Below are positions 35,301 through 44,443 of a stretch of DNA of 64,000 nucleotides, in pieces. The translations under genes were made by a program, and so were the position numbers. The notes under the pieces were generated by a model that did not search any database, was not told the origin of the DNA, and saw only the letters and a program-made list of their open reading frames with translations. How positions within the stretch are numbered: the stretch's first letter is position 1; the number at the start of each line of letters is the position of its first letter. The stretch is from assembly GCA_028554795.2 (NCBI GenBank), contig CM068828.1:19677936-19741935 (forward strand), in the 5' to 3' direction. Origin of the DNA: Sinohyriopsis cumingii (Eukaryota; Mollusca; Bivalvia; Unionida; Unionidae).

Positions 35301-36431
35301 TTGTGCCGTACTTGTGCCGAAACGTGCAACCAGGACCAACCTTGCCATCACAGCCAGGAAGAACGTGCCTTGACGGGAACCTGGGTCAGCGTGGAATTGT
35401 TCAAAGCTCTGGACATGGGATACCAACTGTTAGAAGTGTACGAAATTTGCCACTTTCCCAAGACACAACAGTACCACAAGGGTGACCCTACTCAGAAAGG
35501 CATTTTCGCCAACTACGTGGATGCCTTTTTGAAACTGAAACAAGAAGCCAGCGGCTATCCTTCCTGGTGTCACACTCCCGAAGACCAAATACAATTCAAA
35601 GAGAAATACTACGAACAAGAAGGCATCTCTTTAGACCACATCGAAAAAAACGAAGGCAGGCGATCGTTTGCCAAAGTGATGTTAAATTGCTTGTGGGGTA
35701 AAATGGCACAACGACCGTGTTTACCCAAGACGGAATATTTGACAGAACCTTCCCGCTACTTCCAGATGATTCACGACAAAACCAAATACATGAAACACGT
35801 GGACGTCGTTCGAGAGGATTTGATCTTGGTCAATTACGAAGAAGATCTGGACTTTGTACAAGACGACCCTTTTGGAAATGTCATCATTGCGGCTTACGTG
35901 ACAGCTCATGCTTGCTTAAAATTGTACGAAGCTTTAGAACTGTTAGAAGAACGCGTCCTGTACTTTGACACGGACAGTTGCATTTACATCCATCACCCGA
36001 TTCAACAGCACCCTGACATCGAAGGAGACCGTTTAGGAGCCTGGACAGACGAGCATCCCGACGACAAGATTCTAAGTTTCGTCAGTGGTGGTCCCAAAAA
36101 TTACGGCTACGAATAGCGGGACAAACAAGAAGTGCACACGACGTGCAAAGTGAAAGGACTGACTCTGAATCATCGTACCAGTCGAGTGGTCAACTTTGGG
36201 GTATTGAAAGAAGCCTTGCAATCGAGAGAGGATGGAAACTTTAAAGTGACCACCTATCAACCGAACAAGATTGTACGTTTACCCACTCACCACATCGTCA
36301 GTCGACCCTTGGAAAAAGTCTATCAAATTGTATACCAGAAGCGAGTGCGACTTCCCAATCACTTCACCTTACCGTACGGTCACGTCGGTATTGGTCTGTA
36401 TATGAAAAGGAACCCTAGGCAAGATCGATAG
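32370..36431 (+). pseudogene. Protein-primed DNA polymerase B, two in-frame stops
   Basis: A single frame of 1353 codons interrupted by TGA at codon 305 (33282-33284) and TAG at codon 1249 (36114-36116). Codons 1-470 form the Polinton-type N-terminal region with several cysteine pairs (CEKC, CPGC, CPTC, CHIC). The 3'-5' exonuclease follows: ExoI FFDFEC (about 470), ExoII HNFSGYDGQF, ExoIII YCRSDVDIL. The polymerase domain has DVCSLYP (about 913), KVMLNCLWG and the catalytic FDTDS (about 1200). The C-terminal piece after the TAG carries the normal end of the family. Homologues replicate the element with a terminal protein as primer. All catalytic motifs are intact, so the damage is recent. Readthrough is possible but unsupported. 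Confidence 0.95.
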
Positions 36432-36926
36432 TTCATTGTTCATTGAAGTAACTTACCATGTCGTTGACGAAGAAGAAACCAGATTGGTTAGGAGTCAAAT
36501 GTTGGACATCACCGAGACCAGGGTTTTGAGGCTTGGACACAAGAGGTGGCCCAGTATGCACGAGAGTTATTCAAGGAAAAAAGTTACTTTTCAACCTGTG
36601 TTAGTGACGGTGCCAGAAGAACCCGTCACCCAGGACAGGACTGTCGTGGACAGGCCTGAAAGACCCTTTCGGGAGGACACTTGTGTGACCTTACCCCTAC
36701 TATAGAAATGGTTAGAACTTTACCCAAAACATGTTGTACAGACACTTGTGTTTATTCCACGTTCATGGTTATCATGTGCCTTTTATTCTTGTACTTAAGC
36801 CTTTGGCTTTTATGCATTTTTGTCTTTCGTATTCATGTTTGAAACATTCAATAAACGTGTTCTGAAAAAGTATATAAACTCTTGTCTTGTTTGTTTTTTC
36901 CTGTCACAAGTGACATTTCTCACACC
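36432..36926. other. Polymerase 3' region with AATAAA and ATPase promoter
   Basis: AATAAA at 36850-36855 is a probable polyadenylation signal for the polymerase transcript, followed at once by TATATAAAC at 36871 for the ATPase gene. A frame at 36436-36705 lacks an ATG at its start (a TTG) and matches nothing I know; it may be a decayed gene or chance. The protease common to Polintons is not here. Confidence 0.6.
36871..36879 (+). promoter_or_regulatory. TATA box of the packaging ATPase gene
   Basis: TATATAAAC, 56 nt before the chosen ATG at 36927 and 15 nt after the upstream AATAAA. Confidence 0.7.
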
Positions 36927-37670
36927 ATGGCTACCTCTGCTGTCTCTGCTCCCTCTTCCTCTACTGTCAAAGTCATCGACGAACACTTAGATCGTGCCAG
37001 TTGGGAGGCTTTGTATCTTCGCCATCCCTTTAACATGCTCATTGCTAGACCTAGCGGTTCAGGCAAAACCGAATTCATCAAACGTTTGATCGAACATAAA
37101 CATCATTTGATCGATCAACCCCCTCAATGAATCGTGTGGTGTTACAAAGAGTGGCAATCGGCGTACAGCCTCTTGCGAGAAAGTCAAGGCGATTCCATCG
37201 TGTTTGTGGAAGGCATTCCTAAAGAAGACGACGGCATCGTCTCTGACTCCCGTCTAACCCATTTGGTCATTTTTGACGACATGTTAGGAGAAGACGAAGA
37301 AGAAATTAAACTGTGGTTCACGCGCAAAGGGCATCACCGTAATGCCAGTGTCGTTTACACCACCCAAAATTTGTTTCAACAAAGTAAAGCCCATCGCACC
37401 ATTAGTCTCAATGCGCATTACGTGGTCTTGTTTAAAAGCCCTCAAGATAAATTGCAAGTGCAAGTCTTAGCCAAACAGTTAGGAACGCCTTGGCTGACTC
37501 AGGCGTACGACGATGCCACTCAAACTCCACACGCCTATTTACTCGTCGATTTGAAACCTACGACTCCCGAGGATTTGCGATTTCGTACCCATTTGTTTCA
37601 CAACTGGTGCCAAGACGGAGGGCCTGTCCTGTACACGTCTCCGTCCTCGACTTCATTTCACTCCCCATAA
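36927..37670 (+). pseudogene. FtsK/HerA-type genome-packaging ATPase, one in-frame stop
   Basis: One frame of 247 codons broken by TGA at codon 68 (37128-37130). Walker A is RPSGSGKT at 41-48, preceded by HPFNMLIA. Walker B is LVIFDD at about 113-118. A TTQNLFQQ motif follows, as in sensor regions of this family, then LNAHYVVLFKSP. This matches the A32/FtsK-HerA-type ATPase of Polintons in length and motif order; relatives pump DNA into capsids. The stop falls just before the conserved IVWCY segment, where family members usually have arginine, suggesting CGA changed to TGA. The ATG at 36927 follows the TATA box; an upstream in-frame TTG was not used. Confidence 0.93.
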
Positions 37671-37677
37671 AAAAATC

Positions 37678-37685
37678 TATAAAAA
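37678..37685 (+). promoter_or_regulatory. TATA box of the gene at 37727
   Basis: TATAAAAA, starting 8 nt after the ATPase stop and 49 nt before the ATG at 37727. Confidence 0.7.
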
Positions 37686-37726
37686 CCTCAGACCCTTTTT
37701 TCGTCTGTCTCACTCTCAGTGCGAAC

Positions 37727-38641
37727 ATGACGTCCCTTCAGTCGCATCTTCCCGTCAAATTGATTCGTGCCTTGTATGGCATCAGTCGAGAAAAAGATCC
37801 ACAAACACGAGCTCGTGTCTTAGAAGCTAGTCTCAAAGAAGTCTTACGATGGTTCACGGTGACAGCACATCAATTACTCCAAGGAATCATTCAGATTCCT
37901 CATCAAACCAAACGCTTTTTCGATCGAAACAAAGTCGCTTTGGTCCAACTGGCCGATCCCCGCATCGACACTCAAACCAAAAAACAAATCATTTTGAAAC
38001 CTGGAGGGAGCGGTACTCTAGGAGGGGTCATCATTCGCTCACTCTTAAGATGGGATCCTAATGCCCCCAAAGTTATCCCCAAGACAAAAGTCCAACGAAG
38101 CCCCAAGAAGAAAAAGACCAGGTCCCCAAGGAGAACTTCTCCAGTGGCAGGACCCTCCTCTGACCAGACACCACCCCGGAAAAAGAAAAGAAGCCCCCAG
38201 AAAAAGAAAAGTCCACAGAAAACTAGTCGCAAGAGAGGCACTTCGGCCAGGACACAACCTTACACTCGCAAACCACGACCTGCCACGGCGGTGACTGCGT
38301 CTCCGGCAGCTTCACGTTTGTCCACTTCTCCGTTAATGACACCCAGAACTGAAGAGTACTTGGAGACGTTGATCACACCAAGAACTTCTCCGTTGATGAC
38401 CCCCAAAAGAACTTCCCCAGTGGCAGGACCTTCCAATTTACTGGCAGTGGCTGCTGCTCACAAAGTACCTTCTCCCAAAATCAAAGTTCAAGAAAGATCG
38501 GGCATGTTACAAAGTTTGCTGGATTTGTTCAAGCAAGAACTGGCTCGATTTAGTCCGTTACGTACCCCTGCACGACGTGTCATGCCTGTCCTCAAACTAA
38601 TACGACGTAAAGACAATCAGTGGCGACGCGTTCCAGTATAA
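37727..38641 (+). CDS. Basic proline/serine-rich Polinton protein, possible core or minor virion protein
   Basis: 304 residues from the ATG after the TATA box. An upstream extension of the frame overlaps the ATPase and was rejected. Residues 1-110 are a helical domain ending in a KKQIILKPGGSGTLGG motif followed by a hydrophobic stretch. Residues 115-260 are low complexity, rich in K, R, S, P and T, with repeated TSPLMTP and RTSPVAGPS segments. The end is again basic. The N-terminal domain aligns by pattern with the protein encoded at 38702, so the two look like paralogues. Basic proteins next to the ATPase in Polintons and adintoviruses are suspected DNA-condensing or minor capsid proteins; that is inference. 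Confidence 0.8.
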   Translation: MTSLQSHLPVKLIRALYGISREKDPQTRARVLEASLKEVLRWFTVTAHQLLQGIIQIPHQTKRFFDRNKVALVQLADPRIDTQTKKQIILKPGGSGTLGGVIIRSLLRWDPNAPKVIPKTKVQRSPKKKKTRSPRRTSPVAGPSSDQTPPRKKKRSPQKKKSPQKTSRKRGTSARTQPYTRKPRPATAVTASPAASRLSTSPLMTPRTEEYLETLITPRTSPLMTPKRTSPVAGPSNLLAVAAAHKVPSPKIKVQERSGMLQSLLDLFKQELARFSPLRTPARRVMPVLKLIRRKDNQWRRVPV

Positions 38642-38645
38642 AAAA
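38637..38645 (+). promoter_or_regulatory. TATA box overlapping the upstream stop codon
   Basis: TATAAAAAA overlaps the TAA of the gene at 37727 (38639-38641) and precedes the ATG at 38702 by 65 nt. Confidence 0.6.
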
Positions 38646-38701
38646 GGCCTGTGACCAAGTCGGGTATCATTGTTTTTTTTGGTGCTCCTGAAGACTCAAA
38701 G

Positions 38702-39088
38702 ATGTCACCCTCCAGAAAACCCCAAGGAAAGAAAAGGAAAGGACTGCCACCACGTTTAGCCAAACATGGGGACATGTTATCTGTCCTGTCCAAAGCTTCT
38801 CCACCCCTACGAAAAAAACTCATTCAAACAGCCTCCAAAGAGGTCATCGATACCGTGTGCGAATGTTGTTTGAACGTTTTGAAAGGCACGATCCCTTTGT
38901 CCAAACACCAGAAACAATGCTTAGGCAAACATCGTCACGTTCTTCGCCAAATGGTTCAAAAGAAAATTCCCATTCATCAAAAAAAGAAGATGTTAGTGCA
39001 ACGTGGAGGTATTTTACCTCTCTTGTTAGGCCCCATACTGAAAGGAGTCTTGGGAACCATGTTGGGAGGACTGGTGGGAGCAAGATAA
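38702..39088 (+). CDS. Small basic Polinton protein with GG-hydrophobic C terminus
   Basis: 128 residues; the first ATG after the TATA box was chosen over an upstream GTG. It is lysine/arginine-rich, with an NVLKGTIPLSKHQK segment, then KKKMLVQRGGILPLLLGPIL and a glycine-rich hydrophobic end. The layout (helical basic domain, KK-x-hydrophobic-x-GG, hydrophobic tail) is common in Polinton and adintovirus proteins near the ATPase, whose function is not established to my knowledge. It resembles the N-terminal domain of the gene at 37727. The tail could be membrane-active. Confidence 0.82.
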   Translation: MSPSRKPQGKKRKGLPPRLAKHGDMLSVLSKASPPLRKKLIQTASKEVIDTVCECCLNVLKGTIPLSKHQKQCLGKHRHVLRQMVQKKIPIHQKKKMLVQRGGILPLLLGPILKGVLGTMLGGLVGAR

Positions 39089-39136
39089 AAAGGCCTCGGA
39101 AGTTCCAAGATCTCAGAATCGACCCCTGACAACCCC

Positions 39137-39775
39137 ATGGAAGGACGAAAACTAGCTTTAGTACCTTACAAATGATGGATGGAATACCATCGGTGGCAAG
39201 AACAACACACCCCGCATTTACCTCCCAATCCCTATTTGAGCGAGATGTCCCAGTTACAACACGAATTGCAGTCCTTGATGGATCGCCAAGATTTGTCTGA
39301 AACAGAAAAATCGCAAAAGTACGGTCAACTCTTGCAACGACTGCAACTCTTTCACCAGAAAGCTTTAGACGAAACAGCTCTACCCACTCTGAAAGATTTT
39401 AAGACCTTGATGAAAAGTCCAGCACCATCACCAGTACCAGTACCAGTACCACCAGTACCCGTGACCAAGACAGAAAAAGGAGAAGAAGAGGAAGGGTTTC
39501 AAACTCCACCAGAAAAAGTACGCAAGTTAACAACACCACCTACCTCCAGAATTGGATGGATTAAAAAGATGATGGCCACCCCTTCTTCCTCACAAGAGAA
39601 AAAGAAAGTGAAGACAGAAGTGAAGACAGAAGTGAAACAAGAACCGATATCCCCCGCTCAGACATCCTTCTCCTCTTCGACACCTATTGCTGGCCGCACA
39701 CGCAAAGCATTGCAATCCAAGAAAATACCCCAAGAGAAAAAGAGTAGCCTCCTCCAAGAGTGGGTGTCTTATTAA
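39137..39775 (+). pseudogene. Conserved Polinton accessory protein (KLALVPYK start), early in-frame stop
   Basis: The first ATG at 39137, 53 nt after a weak TATA-like GATAAAAAGG (39084), encodes RKLALVPYK and then TGA at codon 13 (39173-39175). The same frame continues to 39775 for a 212-residue product. A KM/KLxLVPY start followed by a helical domain of the form L...L..LL....LS..EK...Y...LQR is a recurrent Polinton/adintovirus protein of unsettled function. Here that domain is at about residues 35-80, followed by proline/valine repeats and KTEVK motifs resembling SUMO sites. Initiation at the ATG at 39179 would bypass the stop but lose the conserved start. Confidence 0.75.
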
Positions 39776-39797
39776 CACACCAACCAACACACCAAAA

Positions 39798-40907
39798 ATG
39801 GAAAAAGTCTTAGCCAGCATTTACTACGATCCCTCCCATCCTGCAGGTTACGCAGGAGTTCAAAAATTGTATCGTGCTGCCAAAACGCGACTGAAAAGTC
39901 TCCGTTTACCTCAAGTGCAACGATGGTTACAAGAACAATCTACCTACACTTTACACAAACCCATTCGACACAAGTTTGCCAGAAGTCGCACCCGAGTGGA
40001 AGGCATCGATCATCAATGGCAAGCCGATTTAGCCGATGTCTCTCATTTGGCCAGCTACAATCGTGGCTACAAATATTTGTTTTGTGTCATCGACGTCTTT
40101 TCCAAATTTGCCTGGGTCGTGCCCTTGACTTCCAAATCGAGCAGCGAGTTAGTGCGAGCCCTGCAACGGGTGTTGAAACAAAGCGGTCGTCACCCTCTTC
40201 GATGGCAAACGGACAAAGGCACCGAATTTCTGAACCAAGCTTTCCAAAAAGAATTAAAGAAACGTGACATTCATTTTTTTACCACCGAGAATCCCGAAAC
40301 CAAAGCCAGCATCGTGGAACGTTTTCAACGCACTTTGAAAGAACGCATGTGGAAATATTTTACGCATCACCACACTCTGAAGTACATCGACATCTTACCG
40401 CACCTGGTGCAAGCGTACAACCAAACTTACCATCGAAGCATCGGACGTGCCCCGCAAGACGTGACTCCCGACAACGAAGTGTTGGTGTTTGAGCGTCTGT
40501 TTGGTACGTCCCCGACGAGGGCTGTCCCCGAGAAAAGTGGAATGTTGGCCGTAGGAGATTGGGTGCGCATTGGCAAAACCAAACGCACTTTCGACAAAGG
40601 TTACTTACCTAACTGGACGACCGAATTGTTTCGCGTCACTGGACGAGTGCATGGTCGTCATCCTGCCGTCTATAAATTGGAAGACATGAACGGAGAAGTG
40701 CTCAAAGGAACGTTTTATTTGCCCGAGTTACAACGTGTCACCAAAAAAGAAGACGACGTGTACGACATCGAAAGCATTCTCGAACGCAGAACCCGTAAAG
40801 TGGGCAAACGACGTGTCAAAGAAGTCAAAGTACGTTGGAAAGGATATCCACCCAGTTTCGATTCTTGGATCGATGCTTCGCAAGTCATCGACTATAAAAA
40901 GAAGTGA
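39798..40907 (+). CDS. DDE (retroviral-type) integrase with chromodomain
   Basis: 369 residues. The upstream open extension overlapping the previous gene was rejected in favour of the ATG at 39798. The rve core has DQADL-type D77 (in WQADL), D139 (in WQTDKGTEF) and E174 (in ASIVERFQR), a perfect D,D-35-E arrangement. It ends with a chromodomain at about 315-368 (YDIESIL...VRWKGYP...DSWI). Polinton integrases insert the element and make the 6-bp duplication; chromodomains can direct insertion to marked chromatin. The frame is intact. No TATA is evident upstream, so it may share a transcript with the preceding gene. Confidence 0.97.
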   Translation: MEKVLASIYYDPSHPAGYAGVQKLYRAAKTRLKSLRLPQVQRWLQEQSTYTLHKPIRHKFARSRTRVEGIDHQWQADLADVSHLASYNRGYKYLFCVIDVFSKFAWVVPLTSKSSSELVRALQRVLKQSGRHPLRWQTDKGTEFLNQAFQKELKKRDIHFFTTENPETKASIVERFQRTLKERMWKYFTHHHTLKYIDILPHLVQAYNQTYHRSIGRAPQDVTPDNEVLVFERLFGTSPTRAVPEKSGMLAVGDWVRIGKTKRTFDKGYLPNWTTELFRVTGRVHGRHPAVYKLEDMNGEVLKGTFYLPELQRVTKKEDDVYDIESILERRTRKVGKRRVKEVKVRWKGYPPSFDSWIDASQVIDYKKK

Positions 40908-40912
40908 CCATC

Positions 40913-41332
40913 ATGCCCTTTCACACAGCAGACGCAGCTACGTCGACCACTCCTCCTTCACCTAGTTCTTCTGTGCAAGATTTACAAAAACAACCCTTGT
41001 GGGTGTGGTGTGGAGAACGTGTGCCTAAAACGCAAATCGTCTTTTTCTGCCAAATCTTCATGGTGTATTGTGTCATCGGGGCAGCCATCGCCAATTTGAG
41101 TTTGCAACAAGGAGACAAACAATTGTGGACCATTTTATTGAGCAGTTGCATCGGTTACCTGCTTCCCAATCCCTCCCTGAAATTCACCTCGAACGGGAAC
41201 CCCGGGAACCTTGTGTCCAGTGCCAGTGCCAGTCACCACTTCAACCACAACCAGAACCCCATTTTAGACGGAGACACGCCTCTGACGTCCAGTAATATCC
41301 CCTCGGACAGCCACAGAACTCTGGAATTATGA
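40913..41332 (+). CDS. Two-segment membrane protein of the Polinton capsid cluster
   Basis: 139 residues from the ATG at 40913, five bases after the integrase stop. Two predicted transmembrane segments: about 47-66 (VFFCQIFMVYCVIGAAIANL) and about 76-91 (LWTILLSSCIGYLLPNPSL). The LW..LLS...GYLLPNP motif recurs in Polinton membrane proteins encoded just before the penton gene. The serine/asparagine-rich tail is likely soluble. The stop overlaps the next start (ATGA at 41329-41332), suggesting coupled translation or a shared polycistronic message. Function unknown; a virion-membrane or viroporin-like role is only a guess. Confidence 0.82.
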   Translation: MPFHTADAATSTTPPSPSSSVQDLQKQPLWVWCGERVPKTQIVFFCQIFMVYCVIGAAIANLSLQQGDKQLWTILLSSCIGYLLPNPSLKFTSNGNPGNLVSSASASHHFNHNQNPILDGDTPLTSSNIPSDSHRTLEL

Positions 41333-42258
41333 GTCACCAAAACCAATTTTACTTAACCTTACCCAGTGACAGTTCCATGGAGGTGTTTCCCAAGAACACG
41401 TTGTGCTGTTACACGGCCAAATTACCTCAAGCCATCCAGTTAGATCACGAAGCCCATTGGGAAGTGGCTTTAGTAGAAATGATTCACCCGACCCAAGTCC
41501 TCAATGTCCTTCCCAATCAAAATTTTTTTGATGTGGAAGTTCATGACAAGCAAATGCAACAGTGGATGGATAGCAATGTCAAATATGACAAGAAAACCCG
41601 TACACAAAATCAAAAGTACACCACCTATCACTTGTTCATTCCCCCAGGCTATTATTTTAGTGGTCAACATTTGGTCAGCACCATAACCTCCAGGTTTAAT
41701 GTCATGTTTCTGAAAGCTTTGGAGCATGTCAACAAAAGTGTCACCATGGAGTACCACAAAACAGCTCGTCGCTTCTTGATGAAATTTGAACGGAGTAAAA
41801 TCATGTCCATTTTATTTTGTCCTGAATTGTTTGACATGTTGGGCGGAGTCATGGACATGAGAAAGACCATGATCAAGAAAAATGAATTACCCATCGTTTA
41901 CGACAACGAGTTTTTTAGCAAGTTATTTTGTGCCCCGGTAGAACTGAACCAAGGACTGAATTTGATGTTTGTGTACTCCGATGTGGTGGAGTATAACGTG
42001 GTGGGACACACCTCCGTACCGTTACTGCGTGTCATTCCTTTCAAAGTAGATTCTGCCACGGGCGCTGACGAGGAAGGTGGAAACACTTACCACGTCCACC
42101 GCGAATTTGTACATCCTCACTATTTGCCTGTCAGTAAGTCGTATTTGGACACGGTCAACATTGCTATAAAAGGAGATCTGGGACAAAATATTCCATTCAC
42201 CAAAGGAAAAGTCACGGTGAAACTCCATTTTCGAAAACAGTTCTCTCACGACTCGTAA
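41329..42258 (+). CDS. Penton-type minor capsid protein (single jelly roll)
   Basis: 309 residues, intact. The start FYLTLPSDSSMEVFPKNTL and the segment WEVALVEMIHP match the conserved N terminus of Polinton minor capsid proteins (form: FY.TLPSNSS...P.NT, then WEVGL.E). These proteins form pentamers at capsid vertices by homology with adenovirus-like penton bases. The ATG overlaps the stop of the membrane-protein gene by four bases, and the gene for the PX/pVI-like protein starts seven bases after its stop. Part of an intact capsid module. Confidence 0.93.
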   Translation: MSHQNQFYLTLPSDSSMEVFPKNTLCCYTAKLPQAIQLDHEAHWEVALVEMIHPTQVLNVLPNQNFFDVEVHDKQMQQWMDSNVKYDKKTRTQNQKYTTYHLFIPPGYYFSGQHLVSTITSRFNVMFLKALEHVNKSVTMEYHKTARRFLMKFERSKIMSILFCPELFDMLGGVMDMRKTMIKKNELPIVYDNEFFSKLFCAPVELNQGLNLMFVYSDVVEYNVVGHTSVPLLRVIPFKVDSATGADEEGGNTYHVHREFVHPHYLPVSKSYLDTVNIAIKGDLGQNIPFTKGKVTVKLHFRKQFSHDS

Positions 42259-42265
42259 GTAAGTC

Positions 42266-42682
42266 ATGTATCCAGTGTACCGAGGGGTTGCTCGACAGCG
42301 AGGACACGGCTTAGGAGATATGTTAAAATCGGCCTTTCGTTCGGTGGCCCCGGTGTTGAAACCGATGGTGACACGCAGATTGCACGCCTTGAAAGATGCG
42401 GCACTGACGCAAGGCAAAGAATTTCTCCAAAATGTCATCATCGACAAACAAAACCCTAAAGAAGCCTTCATGAGGGCAGGCAAAAATGTCTTGCTGCAAA
42501 TGGGCAAAGACATTTTAGGCCAACGAGAAACACCTATAAATGCCCTGCACGCTACCGAGTCAGGCATTCAGCAAGGACAAGGCAGAAAGAGACGACGAAG
42601 AAAACACCCTTTCACCAGACTTCAAGCGAGAAAGGCCAAGAAAAGAAGAACCGTTCGAGACTTAGACGTTTTCGATTATTGA
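42266..42682 (+). CDS. PX/pVI-like basic virion protein
   Basis: 138 residues. It starts MYPVYRGVARQRGHGLGDML, a hallmark of Polinton/adintovirus proteins compared with adenovirus pVI or pX. A helical middle region is followed by a strongly basic tail with GRKRRRRK and KAKKRRT. It sits between penton and major capsid genes, as in other Polintons. Family relatives are thought to be packaged and to act in capsid maturation or membrane disruption; for this copy that is inference. The frame is intact. Confidence 0.85.
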   Translation: MYPVYRGVARQRGHGLGDMLKSAFRSVAPVLKPMVTRRLHALKDAALTQGKEFLQNVIIDKQNPKEAFMRAGKNVLLQMGKDILGQRETPINALHATESGIQQGQGRKRRRRKHPFTRLQARKAKKRRTVRDLDVFDY

Positions 42683-42698
42683 GAAAAGAGACACAAAA

Positions 42699-44012
42699 AT
42701 GATGCACCGAGAATCTTGCGCTTGTTCCAAGACGGAAGTGGACCTGTTTGCCATGCCCCCCACGATGATGACGATGCAAGAATCCCAGTGGGTGGAATTT
42801 CACCCCGTCTCCTCACTGACCGATTCCGCTCCCATCGAGTTTGAAATCAAAGGACAGCCCGAAGATTACATCGATCTGAATAGCAGTTACTTGTACCTGA
42901 AAGTCAAAATTCTAGATAAGACTGGAGGTGCTATAGACGATGAAGCAGTAGCTCCCGTCAACAATTTCATGCATTCCTTGTTCAGTGGAGTGGACTTGTA
43001 CTTGAATAACAAACTGGTCAGTAGCAGCATGGATACTTACCCTTATCGTGCCTACCTGGAAAATCTCTTGACATACGGAATAGATGCCAAGAACACTCAT
43101 CTCAATGCCTGTGTGGTATGGGAAGCTGACGAACCTACCAAGTTTGAAATATTGGAAACTGATGAAAAGAAAGACAACAATGATGGATTTGTAGAACGAA
43201 GAAAGAGAATCACGGGAGCCGACACAAGTTTAGAACCGATGGATCGTTTGCATTTGGACATGTGGTTGCAAGAAAAGTATTTGCTGAACGGGGTGGATGT
43301 CCGTCTGAGACTGAATCATAGCAGTGCCGCTTTCCATTTGATGGCTGATAGTGACGGTTACAAAACCAAAATCCTAGAAGCCAGACTCTACGTACGCCGT
43401 GTGGAAGTGTTACCTAAAGTGGGAAACGACATCAGTCAGACGTTGAGCAGAACGACCGCCAAGTATCCCATACGACGCGTGGAAGTGAAAACCTTCACCA
43501 TTCCCAAGGGACAGCGATCCATGATCGAAGATCATCTGTTCCAAGGACAGTTACCCAAACGTTTGATCGTTGGTATCGTCGAGAATACAGCCTTCAACGG
43601 AGCTGCCGAAAAAAATCCTTTCTACTTTCAACACTTTGGCGTGTCCAAAATCGAAGTCAGTCGCGATGGCAAGACCTTGTGTACCCGACCTTTCGAACCT
43701 GACTTTACCAAGAAGAATTACTTGAGATCGTACTTGTCCCTGTACGAAGCCACCGGACAGTTAGGAACCAATACCAGTCACGGTATTACGTACGAGGATT
43801 ATGCAGGAGGCTACGCTTTGTGGGCTTTCGATTTCACTCCAGACCAAGGCAGCGACGAGGGACATTTCCACCCTATAAAATCCGGCCAGATTCGTGTGGA
43901 AATTCAGTTTAAAGACCGAGACCCTGATGAAACGGTGAACGTCATCCTGTATGCAGAATTCGATAATACCATAGAAATCAACAGTTTGAGAGAAGTCATC
44001 CTAGATTACTAG
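42699..44012 (+). CDS. Double-jelly-roll major capsid protein
   Basis: 437 residues, intact. The start has EVDLFAMPPT and QWVEFHPVSSLTDSAPIEFE, the diagnostic N-terminal signature of Polinton major capsid proteins, followed by DYIDLNSSYLYLKVKI and FMHSLFSGVDLYLNNKLV. The second half includes ALWAFDFTPDQGS and ends with VILYAEFDNTIEIN, the usual C-terminal strand. By homology it forms the hexameric capsomers. The gene starts 16 bases after the PX stop, so the four capsid-cluster genes form one compact block. Two AATAAA signals follow within 210 bp. Confidence 0.97.
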   Translation: MMHRESCACSKTEVDLFAMPPTMMTMQESQWVEFHPVSSLTDSAPIEFEIKGQPEDYIDLNSSYLYLKVKILDKTGGAIDDEAVAPVNNFMHSLFSGVDLYLNNKLVSSSMDTYPYRAYLENLLTYGIDAKNTHLNACVVWEADEPTKFEILETDEKKDNNDGFVERRKRITGADTSLEPMDRLHLDMWLQEKYLLNGVDVRLRLNHSSAAFHLMADSDGYKTKILEARLYVRRVEVLPKVGNDISQTLSRTTAKYPIRRVEVKTFTIPKGQRSMIEDHLFQGQLPKRLIVGIVENTAFNGAAEKNPFYFQHFGVSKIEVSRDGKTLCTRPFEPDFTKKNYLRSYLSLYEATGQLGTNTSHGITYEDYAGGYALWAFDFTPDQGSDEGHFHPIKSGQIRVEIQFKDRDPDETVNVILYAEFDNTIEINSLREVILDY

Positions 44013-44370
44013 AAACCATGGAAGACTGTTATCCCTCTTTACCTAGTGGAGAAACTTTTAGTGTTGTATTGTTGTTAAAAAATGTTAGAGTTGTTGTTGT
44101 TTAGTGTTAAGTGATTTTTGAATAAAAAATGTTGTGTTTTGAAAAAATTGTTTGATGCTATATTGTTGGATTATTGTTAAAAATGTTAGAGTTGTTGTTT
44201 AGTGTTAAGTGATTTTTGAATAAAAAATGTTGTGCTTTGAAAAAAATGCCTTTGTCTTTTGTTTAGCTATAAGAATGTTGGATTGATGCTCTTTCATTTC
44301 TTACTATCCCTCTCATGACACTCACTAAACGTTGCGACTCAAAAACCGTGTGGGGGATGTTTTCCTTCAC
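44013..44370. other. Major capsid 3' region with duplicated polyadenylation segment
   Basis: An approximately 100-bp segment containing GTTAAGTGATTTTTGAATAA is present twice in tandem. AATAAA occurs at 44121-44126 and 44219-44224. It marks the 3' end of the capsid block; no histone-type stem-loop is present here. Confidence 0.8.
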
Positions 44371-44392
44371 GTCCGCGCTTTGACTTTAAGAA
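44350..44392 (+). promoter_or_regulatory. Promoter of the gene at 44444, with degenerate TATA
   Basis: GATGTTTTCCTTCACGTCC at about 44356-44374 is also present upstream of the paralogous gene at 45300. Where that gene has TATAAATT (45242), this one has TTTAAGAA (44385), 59 nt before the ATG. Confidence 0.6.
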
Positions 44393-44443
44393 CCGGGTTG
44401 TTTCCAGTCTAACCATCCATTGTCGACTCATCCTCCTAAGAAG

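Noticed and set aside
36436..36705. 89-codon frame after the polymerase gene
   Set aside because: It starts at TTG, has no recognisable domain or promoter and lies in the polymerase 3' region. Kept only as a possible decayed gene.
33282..37130. In-frame TGA codons as selenocysteine or an alternative genetic code
   Set aside because: No SECIS-like structure was noticed and TGA serves as a real stop in neighbouring genes. A TAG also occurs, and the family residue near the ATPase TGA is arginine. Mutation is simpler.
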